From Eubacterium plexicaudatum ASF492 (lineage in GTDB: Bacteria; Bacillota; Clostridia; Lachnospirales; Lachnospiraceae): a DNA stretch of 64,000 bases. Position numbers and translations under genes: made by a program. The stretch spans positions 62,001 through 126,000 of the forward strand of contig NZ_AQFT02000004.1 of NCBI RefSeq assembly GCF_000364225.2, read 5' to 3'. The notes below the pieces were generated by a model, which saw only the letters and a list, made by a program, of their open reading frames with translations, was not told the origin of the DNA and did not search any database. This document shows positions 23,001-32,423 of the stretch, piece by piece (the stretch's first letter is position 1; every line of letters begins with the position of its first letter).

Positions 23001-24444
23001 AATTACTGGTAGTACCATTTCAGCAAATAATTTAAATGGAAATACAATTTCCGGAGGAAGTATCACAATTGGAAATAACTTTTCAGTTGATACAAACGGA
23101 AATATGAAAGCAACAAACGCCAATTTTACTGGTACTATACATGCTGGGACTGCTATTTATAGTCCGAGTATCAATGGTGGTTCGATTACTGGCACTTCTG
23201 TTAACATTAATAATCGTTTTATTGTTGATTCAAGTGGAAATATGAGTGCTACAAACGGTTCTTTTACTGGTACAATTAATGCTGGTACATCTATTAATTC
23301 ACCAAGTATTAATGGTGGCTCTATCAATGGCACATCTATTAATATTGCAAACCGATTTACAGTTGATTCTTCTGGTAATATGGTTGCTACAAGTGGAACT
23401 TTTACTGGAACAGTATATGCAAATTCTGGATATTTTAAAGGTGATCTCACAGGATGTTGTGGTATTTTTAGTGATAAAGTTATTGGAGCAGATGTACAAG
23501 CAAAAACTTTCAGTCTTTATAATAATAATTCTGGACAGTATGAAACAGTAATTACAGCTAAAAATAAAACTTCATGGGTATACAGTAATGCTGGATATAA
23601 TGAGCCTATTGTATATGGAGTATGTGCAAATATTCTTGGAACAGAAATCTTTAGAGGTGCTGGAGGTGCATGTATTGATACTAATAGTTTGTATGTTGAT
23701 AATATTTATGTACCGTTTCAAAGAGGGACTTCAAATGGTACTACAAAATCAAGAGTATATTACATGAATGGAAGCGTTGATAATGATGGTGTTCCTTCTG
23801 CTGGTTGGGTAAAAGGTTTTACAAGAGTTAAAAATATTAGTATCGGTGACAATGATTATAGATATTCAAGTGGTAGCTATACTAGCGGAACTGCTATTCT
23901 TCGTTTCGGTGCTAATGGAAAATCTGATGATCATGAAATGAGCGTTGATGTTCCATCTGTAGAATATGTTCAAAATTATACTCAAGGATATGTAGATGCA
24001 CATGCAGACACGAGTTCAGATACAAGATTAAAAAACAACATCGAAGATTTAGAAGATATTTCAAATCTATATATGAAACTCAGACCTGTAAAATACAAAT
24101 ATAAAACTGGTTTATATACTTACAAGCCAGACAACGTGGAATTTGGACTAGAAGCAGATAAAGTAGCAGACTTATTTCCATGTGATAAATATAACATTGC
24201 TTGGAAATCTAAAAAAATATTAGATGAAGAGCGTTTTTATTGTCCTGATTATGCATATCGTGTTGATTATAAGTCAATTGGAATTATGACAATCCAAATG
24301 GTTCAAAATCATCAAAAGCATATAGAGAAATTCAAGAAAACAGAAATGGATTTTAAGCATATTATACTATCATTGCAAGGTGAAAATTCAATATTAAAAC
24401 AACGTATTGAAAGATTGGAGGAATTAATTAATGTTGCAAATTAA
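20041..24444 (+). CDS. Tail-associated protein (Tal) with beta-helical repeats and S74 chaperone (two frameshifts)
   Basis: About 1,465 codons from a GTG at 20041 inside the end of dit. Slips lie near 20052 (A-run) and near 21940. The N-terminus has the Tal (prophage tail endopeptidase-like) signature RIESPTLLLKKRNGEVIGKI. The middle reads on to SGNGNITNDVGDI. Residues encoded at 23053-23440 are Gly/Ser/Thr-rich repeats. The end carries DTRLKNNIEDLEDI and EFGLEADKVADLFP, marks of a peptidase S74 intramolecular chaperone, normally self-cleaved after trimer folding. The tip protein that contacts the host surface. Confidence 0.8.
23053..23440 (+). repeat. 46-residue (138-bp) repeats in Tal
   Basis: About three diverged units beginning GGSITGTS or GGSINGTS and ending SPSIN. 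They likely build a trimeric beta-helical shaft, and unit number may vary by recombination. Confidence 0.75.
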
Positions 24445-24679
24445 CAAAAGTATTTCAATTACTGGGATCAGTTTGATAGATGTAGAAGAAAATGGAACTA
24501 ACGTAACAAAACAAATTGCTTATATGAATGCTAATATCCCAGACAAAGGAGATTTTAGTATTAATAAATCTATTCAGGATAGAGATTTATTTGACAAATA
24601 TAGCACTGATGTATTTAAAGATTTTAATGAATTCGAAAAGAATGTTTATGAATTATCGAAAGGAATGAAAGATGAATAA
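24431..24679 (+). CDS. Small tail-operon protein, 82 aa
   Basis: ATG lies within the last codons of Tal, so translation is coupled. Short beta-rich protein commonly found behind Tal genes; exact role unknown. Overlaps the next start by 8 bases. Confidence 0.55.
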   Translation: MLQINKSISITGISLIDVEENGTNVTKQIAYMNANIPDKGDFSINKSIQDRDLFDKYSTDVFKDFNEFEKNVYELSKGMKDE

Positions 24680-24896
24680 AAATACGGAACAGACAGATTT
24701 AATCACTACAAATATCGTTATAGAAAATGTAAGGCATCAACTTTTCAGTATCATAAGCAATAGTGAATTACCTTCTTCTATCCAGGAACTAATTGCGAAA
24801 GATTTTTATATACAAGTAAGAGATGTTTCTATACAAATATATGAAATGGAAAAAGCAAAATATGAAGAATCACTGAAAGAATCTACTACAAAATAA
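24672..24896 (+). CDS. Small helical tail-operon protein, 74 aa
   Basis: Helical, ends MEKAKYEESLKES. Overlaps the preceding gene by 8 bases. Resembles the small proteins between Tal and BppU genes in Firmicutes siphophages. Function not known. Confidence 0.5.
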   Translation: MNKNTEQTDLITTNIVIENVRHQLFSIISNSELPSSIQELIAKDFYIQVRDVSIQIYEMEKAKYEESLKESTTK

Positions 24897-24934
24897 AAGT
24901 TAGATTCTTTTATTTTTGTGGAAAGGAGGTTCTA

Positions 24935-26107
24935 TTGGGGCTTCAAGATAATGTCCAAAGAGTTACACTCGACTTTAACAATCCAAATATAAAAACTTTA
25001 CGTTTTCATCAATATGATAAAGACGCAAGAAAAATTATTATTACGTTCACTAATCTTGGACAGACAGTTCCTATTGATGCTTCAACTATAGAAGCTCATG
25101 TAAAATGGTTAAAACCAGACGGATATCCCGTATTTAATGACGCTATAATAAATACAGATGGAACAGTTACTGTAATATGTACAGAGCAAATGTTAATTGC
25201 GGATGGCGTAGGTCACGCAGAAATAATGCTCATTGAAAAATCTACTGAAAAAGTTCTTCACTCTATGCCAGTAAAGGCAGTCATACAAAAATCAGTTTAT
25301 TGTCATTGCAAACTAACATCCACAGCAGAGTTTGATGCATTGGTTCACATTCTTTTAAAAGTTAGAGAAGCTGAACGAATTATTGAAAAATTCCCAGAAT
25401 GGGAAGCGGCAGAAAATGCAAGAAAACAAGCAGAATTAGAACGTGAAAGAGCTGAAAAAGAACGTGAAAAAAATACTGCTATTGCTATTACAAATGCTAA
25501 TAACGCCGCCAAAAATGCTAATGACGCTGCTGCAAAAGCAAATACAGCTACTATTAACGCCAATAACGCTGCCAATAAAGCGAATACAGCTGCAACGAAC
25601 GCTAATAATGCTGCTAATAAAGCAAACGCTGCTGCTGTTAATGCTGATGATGCTGCAGATAAAGCAAAAAAAGCTGCACAAGACGCTATAGATGCCACTA
25701 AAAATGCTAATGATGCTATTGCTAACATGAATAATAAAATTGCAGAAGCAAACGATGTTATAGATAAAGCAAAAAAGGCAATAGCTGATATAACTACAAC
25801 CGAAAACGACATAAAAGAAGCTGAAAAAGATCGCGTCACTGCAGAAGAAAAAAGACAAAAAGAATTTGATGATAAAATAAAAGAAGTAGATCAAATTATT
25901 AAAGATAGTGCTGATGCTTTAAAAGACGCTACAGATGCGGTTACAAAAGCTAATGAAGCAAATAAAACTGCTGACGAAGTTATAGAAAAAGTTAAGAAAG
26001 CACTAGAATCAATAAATGACGCTACTGGGAAAATGCCTGGTGTATCTACTACTCCACCGGAGGATTTAGATATTGGAGATATATGGTTTGTTGAAAATGA
26101 AAGATAA
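24935..26107 (+). CDS. Baseplate upper protein (BppU-like) with long coiled coil
   Basis: 390 aa, TTG start after GAAAGGAGG. Residues 1-130 match the BppU N-terminal domain (VTLDFNNPNIKTLRFHQYDK, IEAHVKWLKPDG). Residues 150-370 are Ala/Asn/Lys repeats forming a trimeric coiled-coil stalk. The end NIGDIWFVE-type motif (DIGDIWFVENER) recurs in the 27876 gene. Likely anchors the fibres to the baseplate. Confidence 0.75.
   Translation: MGLQDNVQRVTLDFNNPNIKTLRFHQYDKDARKIIITFTNLGQTVPIDASTIEAHVKWLKPDGYPVFNDAIINTDGTVTVICTEQMLIADGVGHAEIMLIEKSTEKVLHSMPVKAVIQKSVYCHCKLTSTAEFDALVHILLKVREAERIIEKFPEWEAAENARKQAELERERAEKEREKNTAIAITNANNAAKNANDAAAKANTATINANNAANKANTAATNANNAANKANAAAVNADDAADKAKKAAQDAIDATKNANDAIANMNNKIAEANDVIDKAKKAIADITTTENDIKEAEKDRVTAEEKRQKEFDDKIKEVDQIIKDSADALKDATDAVTKANEANKTADEVIEKVKKALESINDATGKMPGVSTTPPEDLDIGDIWFVENER
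26072..26104 (+). repeat. 33-bp repeat at gene end (copy A)
   Basis: Starts attggagatat and encodes the terminal IGDIWFVENER. Copy B at 28017-28049 matches at 31 of 33 positions and also ends a gene. Possible module-exchange boundary. Confidence 0.7.
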
Positions 26108-26130
26108 ATTTAAGAAAGGAGGAGATGTTA

Positions 26131-26808
26131 ATGGCCTATAAATGGTTAAAAGGCAACAAAACTTATTCATACACACCTAAAGAATTTCAATGTGATTTTT
26201 TGAGTGATATTGGCAAATTACCAACATCACATAAATATGGTGAAAAACAAAAAAACGATACAATAAGTGATGATCCATGTATGCCAGGTTCAGAATGCTT
26301 TTGCTTAGAAGATGGTTCAATTTGGTTATTAGGAATTGAAACAGATACTTGGGTTAAAGTTGGATATAAGTTTGGAGAATCTTCTGGTAATACTGGTTCT
26401 AGTGGGTCAAATATCACAAGTTACAATCAACTAACCGACGTTCCACTAAAAAATCTCGTAGGAAATACTTCTACACCACTTATTTTGTCCAATCTATCAC
26501 CAGGAATATATAAAATCTTGGGCAATTACTCTGTAACCAATAATTCAAAAAAATATACCACCGAGACATCTGGAGATGTTTTTATAATTTCAAGTGGGAA
26601 AATCCTTCAAATGGCTTCCACTGGGATTACCCTGTCCAATATTAACCCAGATGGATCATACGAAGTAAATAATTATGCAACTAAAAATGATGTATCTACT
26701 GAAATTATAGAACAATTGAATACTGGAAATTTAAACTCTGAAATTCAAAACATTATAAACCAAAAGTTATCTTATGCAACAGATGTTGATATTGATAACT
26801 TTTTTTAA
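26131..26808 (+). CDS. Tail fibre or appendage protein
   Basis: Starts MAYKWLKGNKTY, 8 bases after AGGAGG; an ATG at 26125 is too close to the site. Residues 1-85 include a CMPGSECFCLEDGSIW segment typical of baseplate accessory proteins, then a Gly/Ser linker, then a beta-rich part. Receptor-side component by position. Confidence 0.6.
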   Translation: MAYKWLKGNKTYSYTPKEFQCDFLSDIGKLPTSHKYGEKQKNDTISDDPCMPGSECFCLEDGSIWLLGIETDTWVKVGYKFGESSGNTGSSGSNITSYNQLTDVPLKNLVGNTSTPLILSNLSPGIYKILGNYSVTNNSKKYTTETSGDVFIISSGKILQMASTGITLSNINPDGSYEVNNYATKNDVSTEIIEQLNTGNLNSEIQNIINQKLSYATDVDIDNFF

Positions 26809-26840
26809 TAAATAATTTAATTTTAAAGGAGAATAATATT

Positions 26841-27794
26841 ATGGCAAACACAAACGTTAACGAAAAAAAACTTATCACTTTGGAAACTCTTTCATACTAT
26901 GATCAGAAATTTAAAACAAAAATGGCTGCTGATGATGCAACTACACTCAAATCTGCAAAAGATTACGCTGATAGTCTTGCAGGTGACTATGATGCAGCTG
27001 GTACGGCAGAAGCAAAAGTAAAGGAACTTGCTGATGGAGCAGTTAAATCAAATACCGACGCTATTGCAACATTAAATGGTAATGATACTGTAGATGGTTC
27101 TGTAGATAAGAAGATTAAAAATGCAACCACAGCTTTGAAAGAAGAGATTTCTGCTTCTGCCTATGATGATACAGAATTAAAAGGTAGAGTAACATCAAAT
27201 GAGACTGCCATTGCAACACTGATCGGGAGTGGGGAAGGTTCTGTAGATAAAAAAGTTGCTGATGCAGTTGCAAAAATTATTGCTGATGCACCAGAAGCAT
27301 ACGATACTTTAAAAGAAATCTCTGATTGGATTACGTCTCATTCAACAGATGCAACCGCAATGAATAGTCAGATCAATGCCAATAAGACTGATATTGCAAC
27401 ATTAAAAAGTCTTGTAACTCAGTTACCAGAAGGAACGGAAGCTACAACTATTGTTGAATATATTCAGGAAAAAATTGTTAATTTAAAAACAGAATTAACA
27501 ACTGCAATTGCGACTGCGAAAACAGAAGCTATTACAGAATCTGGAACAAATACAGATACTAAAATTACTGAAAAAGTTGGTGATATTGGCACTGGCACTG
27601 TCAAAGATTATGTAGATACAGCGAAGACACAGGCAATGACCGATGCTGGAACAAAAGCAGATAAAGCTTTAGAAGATGCAAAAGCATATACTGATACACT
27701 TGCAGAGCGAGTAACAAGTCTTGAAGATAGACCTACATATGGAGAAGCTTCGGATGAGGATATTGATTTGTTATTCCCTGATCTCACTGTGTAA
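26841..27794 (+). CDS. Tail fibre shaft protein
   Basis: 317 aa with repeated alpha-helical heptads around 'SVDKK', 'ATLxG' and 'KTDIATL' units, ending LLFPDLTV. Typical trimeric fibre shaft of Firmicutes phages. Good ribosome binding site AAAGGAG. Followed by a terminator. Confidence 0.65.
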   Translation: MANTNVNEKKLITLETLSYYDQKFKTKMAADDATTLKSAKDYADSLAGDYDAAGTAEAKVKELADGAVKSNTDAIATLNGNDTVDGSVDKKIKNATTALKEEISASAYDDTELKGRVTSNETAIATLIGSGEGSVDKKVADAVAKIIADAPEAYDTLKEISDWITSHSTDATAMNSQINANKTDIATLKSLVTQLPEGTEATTIVEYIQEKIVNLKTELTTAIATAKTEAITESGTNTDTKITEKVGDIGTGTVKDYVDTAKTQAMTDAGTKADKALEDAKAYTDTLAERVTSLEDRPTYGEASDEDIDLLFPDLTV

Positions 27795-27817
27795 TTTAAA
27801 TCTATAAAAGAGCTTTT

Positions 27818-27849
27818 CAAGGACGTATGGGTCATTCCATATGTCCTTG
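27818..27849 (+). terminator. Terminator inside fibre cluster
   Basis: caaggacgtatgg pairs with ccatatgtccttg (one G-U), then TTT. May lower expression of the downstream fibre genes. Confidence 0.7.
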
Positions 27850-27875
27850 TTTAAATGATTTGTGGGAGGATTATC

Positions 27876-28055
27876 ATGGAGACTGAAATTAAAATTATAA
27901 CAATTGAAAAATTAGGAAGGACTATTGAAAATATGAAAAAAACGTTTGCTCCTATAGAAATTGCAAAAGAAATAATTGATACGAAAGTATCTCCTGTACA
28001 ACCTTCAAATCAGAATATTGGAGATATCTGGTTTGTTGAAAGTGAAAGAAATTAA
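27876..28055 (+). CDS. Small fibre-linker protein, 59 aa
   Basis: Starts METEIKIITIEKLG after GGGAGGA. Ends NIGDIWFVESERN, the same end as the BppU-like protein at 26107. Probably a truncated descendant of a BppU-like stalk, or an adaptor joining the next fibre. Confidence 0.5.
   Translation: METEIKIITIEKLGRTIENMKKTFAPIEIAKEIIDTKVSPVQPSNQNIGDIWFVESERN
28017..28049 (+). repeat. 33-bp repeat at gene end (copy B)
   Basis: See 26072-26104. Encodes IGDIWFVESER. Confidence 0.7.
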
Positions 28056-28078
28056 ATTGTAAAGGATGGTGATAATAC

Positions 28079-30096
28079 TTGGCAGATACAACAAAGAAAC
28101 CGAATACTGTAAAATCAATTGGTAAAAAAGTTGCTGATAATGGAAATGCTGATGATTATGTATATATTCCTATTGGAGCAGATGCCGATAATGTTGATAG
28201 ACCTGATGGTAGTACTGTAGAAGATTCATTAGTAAATATTGAATCAAAAAAAGTTGAAATAATTCCCGTCGAAACTCTTCCTACTAATGATATTAAAGAA
28301 TATCCATTTGTTTATGCATTAGTAAGACCCAACGAAACAAAGGGAATTTTATATGAATATAGAAATAATGAATGGATTCCTTATGGAAATGGTTCAAATG
28401 GAATTTGGTTAGGGACTAAAGAAGAATGTGCGAAAGAATTTAATAATATCGAAAATGGAACAATTGTAATTATTATTAATAAAAATGAAGATACAGGTGA
28501 AACACATACACATGATTATGTATGTTTTGTAACTAAAGAACCAACTTATTCACAATCAGGAATTAAAACATACATTTGTTACTTATGTGGCGATAGTTAT
28601 ACAGAAGAGGTTCCTGCTCTCGTTGATTCCATTAAACCAGCTGGTGTTATTCGGATTGGAAATAATGAATACTCTTCATGGAAAGATTCTATTTCATTTG
28701 ATACCTATTATAAAGATAACCAATCTGTTTCAATTGAAGCGACAGATAATGAAACTGGCGTAAAAGAAATTGCTTATTATTTAGCGACATCAGCTATTAG
28801 TTTATCTGATATCGGATCTGTTAATTGGACGGTATATAATGATACTTTTGAAATTGCACCTAATAATAATTATATTGTATATGTACGTATTAAAGACAAT
28901 TCTGATAATGTCACATATATTTGTTCTGATGGAATTGTAATGGATAATATTCCACCTGTGTTTGAAGGATTGCAAGATGGCGGAACATATCCTACTGGAA
29001 CTGTTCTTACTGTAGAGGAAGGTGCTATCCTTACTGTAAATGGTCAAACTGTTGATTTAGTTAATAATACATACACTTTTTCAGAAGTAATGGATAATTG
29101 TATATTATCTATCATTGATAAAGCTGGTAATGAGAATACAGTTACTATTAACTTTGAAACCAAGGAAATAGCTGAAGCTCCTATAAATTCTCATTTAAAT
29201 TGGAATTATAGCCTTGATGATATAAATAAGAAAATACAATTAAAATCGTATAAAGGGACTGAAAGAGATGTCACAGTATATGGAAGTTATGAAGTAGATG
29301 GGAAAATATATAATTCAGTAATTGATAATGGCGAAAATCTATTTTATAATAGTACTGCAGAAACTATCAAATTTAATGACACAGTTGATACATCAAATCT
29401 AACAAATACATCTAGTATGTTTTTAGGTGCAAAAATCTTGTCAACATAGATTTTGGTAATAATTTCGATACAAGTAATGTTACTAATATGGGCAGTATGT
29501 TTAGTAAATGTGAATCTTTACTTACTCTTGATTTAAGTAATTTTAATACAAGTAAAGTAGTTAGTATTGGCATGACACATATGTTTTCAGACTGCAAGTC
29601 TTTAACAAATTTAAATTTGACAAGTTTTAATACAAGTAATGTTAATAATATGGAAGCAATGTTTTCACACTGCGAATCCTTAACAAATTTAAATTTGACA
29701 AGTTTTAATACAAGTAATGTTGTTAGTATGATAAATATGTTTGGAAATTGTAAAAAATTAGTAGATGTGAATCTTGATTCTTTTAATACTATGAATGTAA
29801 CTAGTATGAATGGTATGTTTAGTAGTTGTGAATCATTAACCACTATTGATCTGAGTACTTTTAATACAAGTAATGTTTCTGATATGTATTATATGTTTAA
29901 CTTTTGCACGTCTTTGACAAATCTTAATTTGACAAGTTTTGATACAAATAAAGTTACTGATATGCAATATATGTTTTATGCATGTTTTAATATAAATAAT
30001 ATTTATGCATCAAATGATAAATGGAACATTTCAGATTCTTGTAAAACAAATAATATGTTTGGTGCATGTGGCGTATCAGAAGTTACGTATGTATAA
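28079..30096 (+). CDS. Receptor-binding fibre with Ig-like and BspA (DUF285) repeats (one frameshift)
   Basis: TTG start, about 670 codons; slip near 29440 joins the two frames. N-terminal attachment part with YVYIPIGADADNVDRP, then a HTHDYVCFVT/CYLCGDSY segment, a bacterial Ig-like domain near residues 190-360, and six to seven BspA-type leucine-rich repeats ('FNTSNVxxMxxMF', 'SLTNLNLTSF'). Such repeats bind surfaces and suit host recognition. The 3' third, from 29090 on, lies in a segment flanked by inverted repeats, with an alternative C-terminus on the other strand. Confidence 0.8.
29090..29137 (+). repeat. Inverted repeat left, tail-fibre switch
   Basis: 48 bp, starts atggataattgtatattatc; 45 of 48 positions match the reverse complement of 31074-31121, with the first 25 identical. 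Encodes MDNCILSIIDKAGNEN in the fibre gene frame. Confidence 0.85.
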
Positions 30097-30128
30097 TAAA
30101 TGAACGAAATGAAGATTTTAATATTAGG

Positions 30129-30156
30129 CTGTTATAATAATATATTATTATAACAG
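30129..30156. terminator. Bidirectional terminator between the two alternative fibre ends
   Basis: Perfect 28-base palindrome (ctgttataataata and its complement). It separates the stop at 30096 from the opposite-strand stop at 30164, so it can serve either orientation. Confidence 0.8.
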
Positions 30157-30163
30157 TCATATT

Positions 30164-31121
30164 TTAATTAATTGCTAGTGCATCCCAAGGAGATCCGTTA
30201 GCAGAGCCATGATATGTAACATGTGGAACTTGATAAAATGCTGAATAACCTATAGATGTTACACTATCTGGAACAGTTAATTCTTGTAAATTTTACAAAA
30301 TGAGAATGCATTTTCTGAAATTACTGTTAGACTTTCTGGTAATACTATATTTGTTAATGATGTACAATTGGAGAATGCCCATTTAGGAATTTCTTTTAAA
30401 TTTCTTGGTAGTATTACATTTGTTAATGATTTCATACTACAAAATACAAAATCAGAAATAGTGGCTTCTGGATTTAGTATTTCTATTTCACTAACATTTG
30501 TTGAACTACTTCCACTCTTGTTAAAACCATCAAAAAGACAAGGAATATGTTCAATATTCTCTTCAAAAATAATTTTACAGTTAGAAAATATTCCTCTAAA
30601 TATAAGATCTTTATCAGTTTTAGGTATAAATAATTTTGCACTATATGTTATTGTTTTTAAATTTGACATTTCTATAAGTAATTTTGTATTATCGTTATAT
30701 TTAGACGCATTGTCGATAATAACAGTTACATTTTTAGGAATGTTAAATGATTCAATATTATAAAATAATCTCAAACCTTTTATTGATAAAAGGGAATCTG
30801 GCAAACAAGATTTGTTACATTAGTATATCCATAGTGTACATAGTTTGTAGAAAAATCAATACTTGTTGTTTTATATTTTTGGCCATTATACTCAAATTTT
30901 TCTGGAATCACGACGTTTCCAGTTAAGCTTTCAAAATCTTCAGGATTTGAAACTAAACCAGTCATATATAAATTATCCTTTGTAAGCTCAATGTCTTCAT
31001 ATTCAGAAGCTCCGCAACTATCGCATATTCCGTCAATAAAATGGCATGTATGTATAATTATAACTTCTATACTGTTTTCATTACCAGCTTTATCAGTGAT
31101 AGATAATATACAATTATCCAT
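30164..31121 (-). CDS. Silent alternative fibre C-terminus with LRR_5 repeats (two frameshifts)
   Basis: Starts inside the right inverted repeat with MDNCILSITDKAGNEN and has no ribosome binding site or N-terminal half of its own. It then diverges fully from the plus-strand version: a CHFIDGICDSCGASE segment, then BspA-like LRR_5 units such as SLTNVILPRNLKEIP and SLTNIVLPESLTVIS, ending SPWDALAIN. Slips near 30790 and 30292. After inversion it would continue the fibre gene in frame. Inferred to be a silent cassette. Confidence 0.75.
31074..31121 (-). repeat. Inverted repeat right, tail-fibre switch
   Basis: Reverse-complement partner of 29090-29137. Both copies are in the same codon frame with respect to their genes, so recombination keeps the frame. 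Confidence 0.85.
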
Positions 31122-31241
31122 CATTGATATAACTTGATAATATTGGTACTTGGAATATAGATAATTTTAAAATGGTCTTTACATTTAATTACAAACATGA
31201 TATTATATTAACGTCTTCATAAAAGAAAGGGGTTGATATAC

Positions 31242-31480
31242 TTGAAAATCTTGAAAAAGATAATAAAAAGACTTTTGATAATCCCTGTTCGCGTAGCCTT
31301 ATTAGGTAATTGATGCTGAGGGCTGGCAGAACCACACTGTCAAAGTGATATTGTATACCATAGAAGCAATGACGTATCATGGATTTGTATTTTTGTATAC
31401 CATACCCCCTTGGTTTAATTGTAGGGATAATTACAATGGTCGTTATTCTGCAAGGTGTAAATATTTGGGGCTGTTTATAA
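31242..31480 (+). CDS. Small two-helix membrane protein (frameshifted)
   Basis: TTG start after AAAGGGG. Joined frames read MKILKKIIKRLLIIPVRVAL, then EGWQNHTVKVILYTIEAMTY, then LGLIVGIITMVVILQGVNIW. Slips near 31300 and in the C-run near 31408. About 78 aa with basic start and hydrophobic end. Holin-like function is possible by position, but unproven. Confidence 0.4.
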
Positions 31481-31634
31481 CATTATAGACAGAATAGTAT
31501 TTACATAATAATTAATACACTAAAATTTGTTAAATTTTATTAATAATTAAAAGAATAGTAAACCAATTTTTTTAGTTATAGAAACTATAAACGTACAAAA
31601 ATTGCAATATATTACGCGTTCAAAATGTGGAACA

Positions 31635-31660
31635 AAAGTCGTGATGATACCGCGGCTTTT
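31635..31660 (+). terminator. Terminator
   Basis: aaagtcgtg pairs with cgcggcttt using two G-U pairs, followed by TTTTT-like sequence. Confidence 0.55.
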
Positions 31661-31789
31661 TGTTATATAGAAAACTAATTATTATTAAGTTGACTTTATT
31701 TTCTATAAAATTATAAAATATATAGTTTTCTTTCTTTGATCTATTACATCTTGAATTTTTTGTATTTATAGTGTAATCTAAATTTAATC

Positions 31790-31951
31790 TCAATCCATAA
31801 TATCACATTCATTTTTAATAGATTTATTTATTTTTTCATCTTTTTGTTCTTTTAACCCAATTAACATAGCAAGTAAATATGATAATACATATTCCATTTT
31901 TTCTTCTGGTATTATATCTAATAATTGTATAATCTTTTCTTTATTGTTCAT
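31790..31951 (-). CDS. Small hypothetical protein, 53 aa
   Basis: MNNKEKIIQLLDIIPEEKME start with AGAGG upstream, ends KNECDIMD. Helical, resembles the small 'EYxLSYLxxxxG' proteins of clostridial mobile elements. Lone minus-strand gene in the tail operon. Confidence 0.5.
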   Translation of the reverse strand: MNNKEKIIQLLDIIPEEKMEYVLSYLLAMLIGLKEQKDEKINKSIKNECDIMD

Positions 31952-32160
31952 ATTAACCTCTCATAATAACACATTGAATAATTTTATATCTTGTAATATT
32001 TTGTATATAAATAATATTAACATTTACTTAAGTAATAATCAATAATATTATATATTGTATCAAAATAACACATTAATTATAAATTTTGTGTTTCTCTGAT
32101 AATTTGTTATTTTGTTAACAACTGAATATAATAAACTTTTTTAAAGGAGTATTTTTAAAT

Positions 32161-32360
32161 ATGGAAATTTATATTAAAACTGAAACTGGATTAAGACTAT
32201 TAAGTTCTACACCTCCCCACCCTTATAAGGATTTTGAAATGGTGACTACCGCAATCCCACTGTCTTTAGACAATGGGTAGTTCACGTTCTTACAAATAAA
32301 GTAACAGAATTAGAAAATATAGTAGCTCAAATACAAGCACTTTTGGATCAGAAAATTTAG
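32161..32360 (+). CDS. Small tail-operon protein, about 66 aa (frameshifted)
   Basis: Starts MEIYIKTETGLRLLSST after AAAGGAG. A slip near 32238 leads to GDYRNPTVFRQWVVHVLTNK and a coiled coil ending ALLDQKI. Short proteins of this type sit among fibre genes. The start is similar to the MYTYEMYIKKENGL start of the following gene, so it may be a diverged short relative. Confidence 0.5.
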
Positions 32361-32384
32361 TTTTCACACCAGAAGTGCTTTTTG
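32336..32384 (+). terminator. Terminator overlapping gene end
   Basis: agcacttttgg (32336-32346) pairs with ccagaagtgct (32369-32379, one G-U), then TTTTT. Confidence 0.55.
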
Positions 32385-32423
32385 TATATATTTTCGAACA
32401 TAAATATAGAAAGGAATTAAACT

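Noticed and set aside
25436..25894. Long open frames opposite the Ala/Asn-rich BppU stalk.
   Set aside because: They mirror the low-complexity repeat, lack ribosome binding sites and encode biased Phe/Ser or Ala-rich strings.
29500..30096. Diversity-generating retroelement as the source of fibre variation.
   Set aside because: No reverse transcriptase and no template/variable repeat pair with adenine-biased changes was seen; the repeats here are ordinary BspA units.
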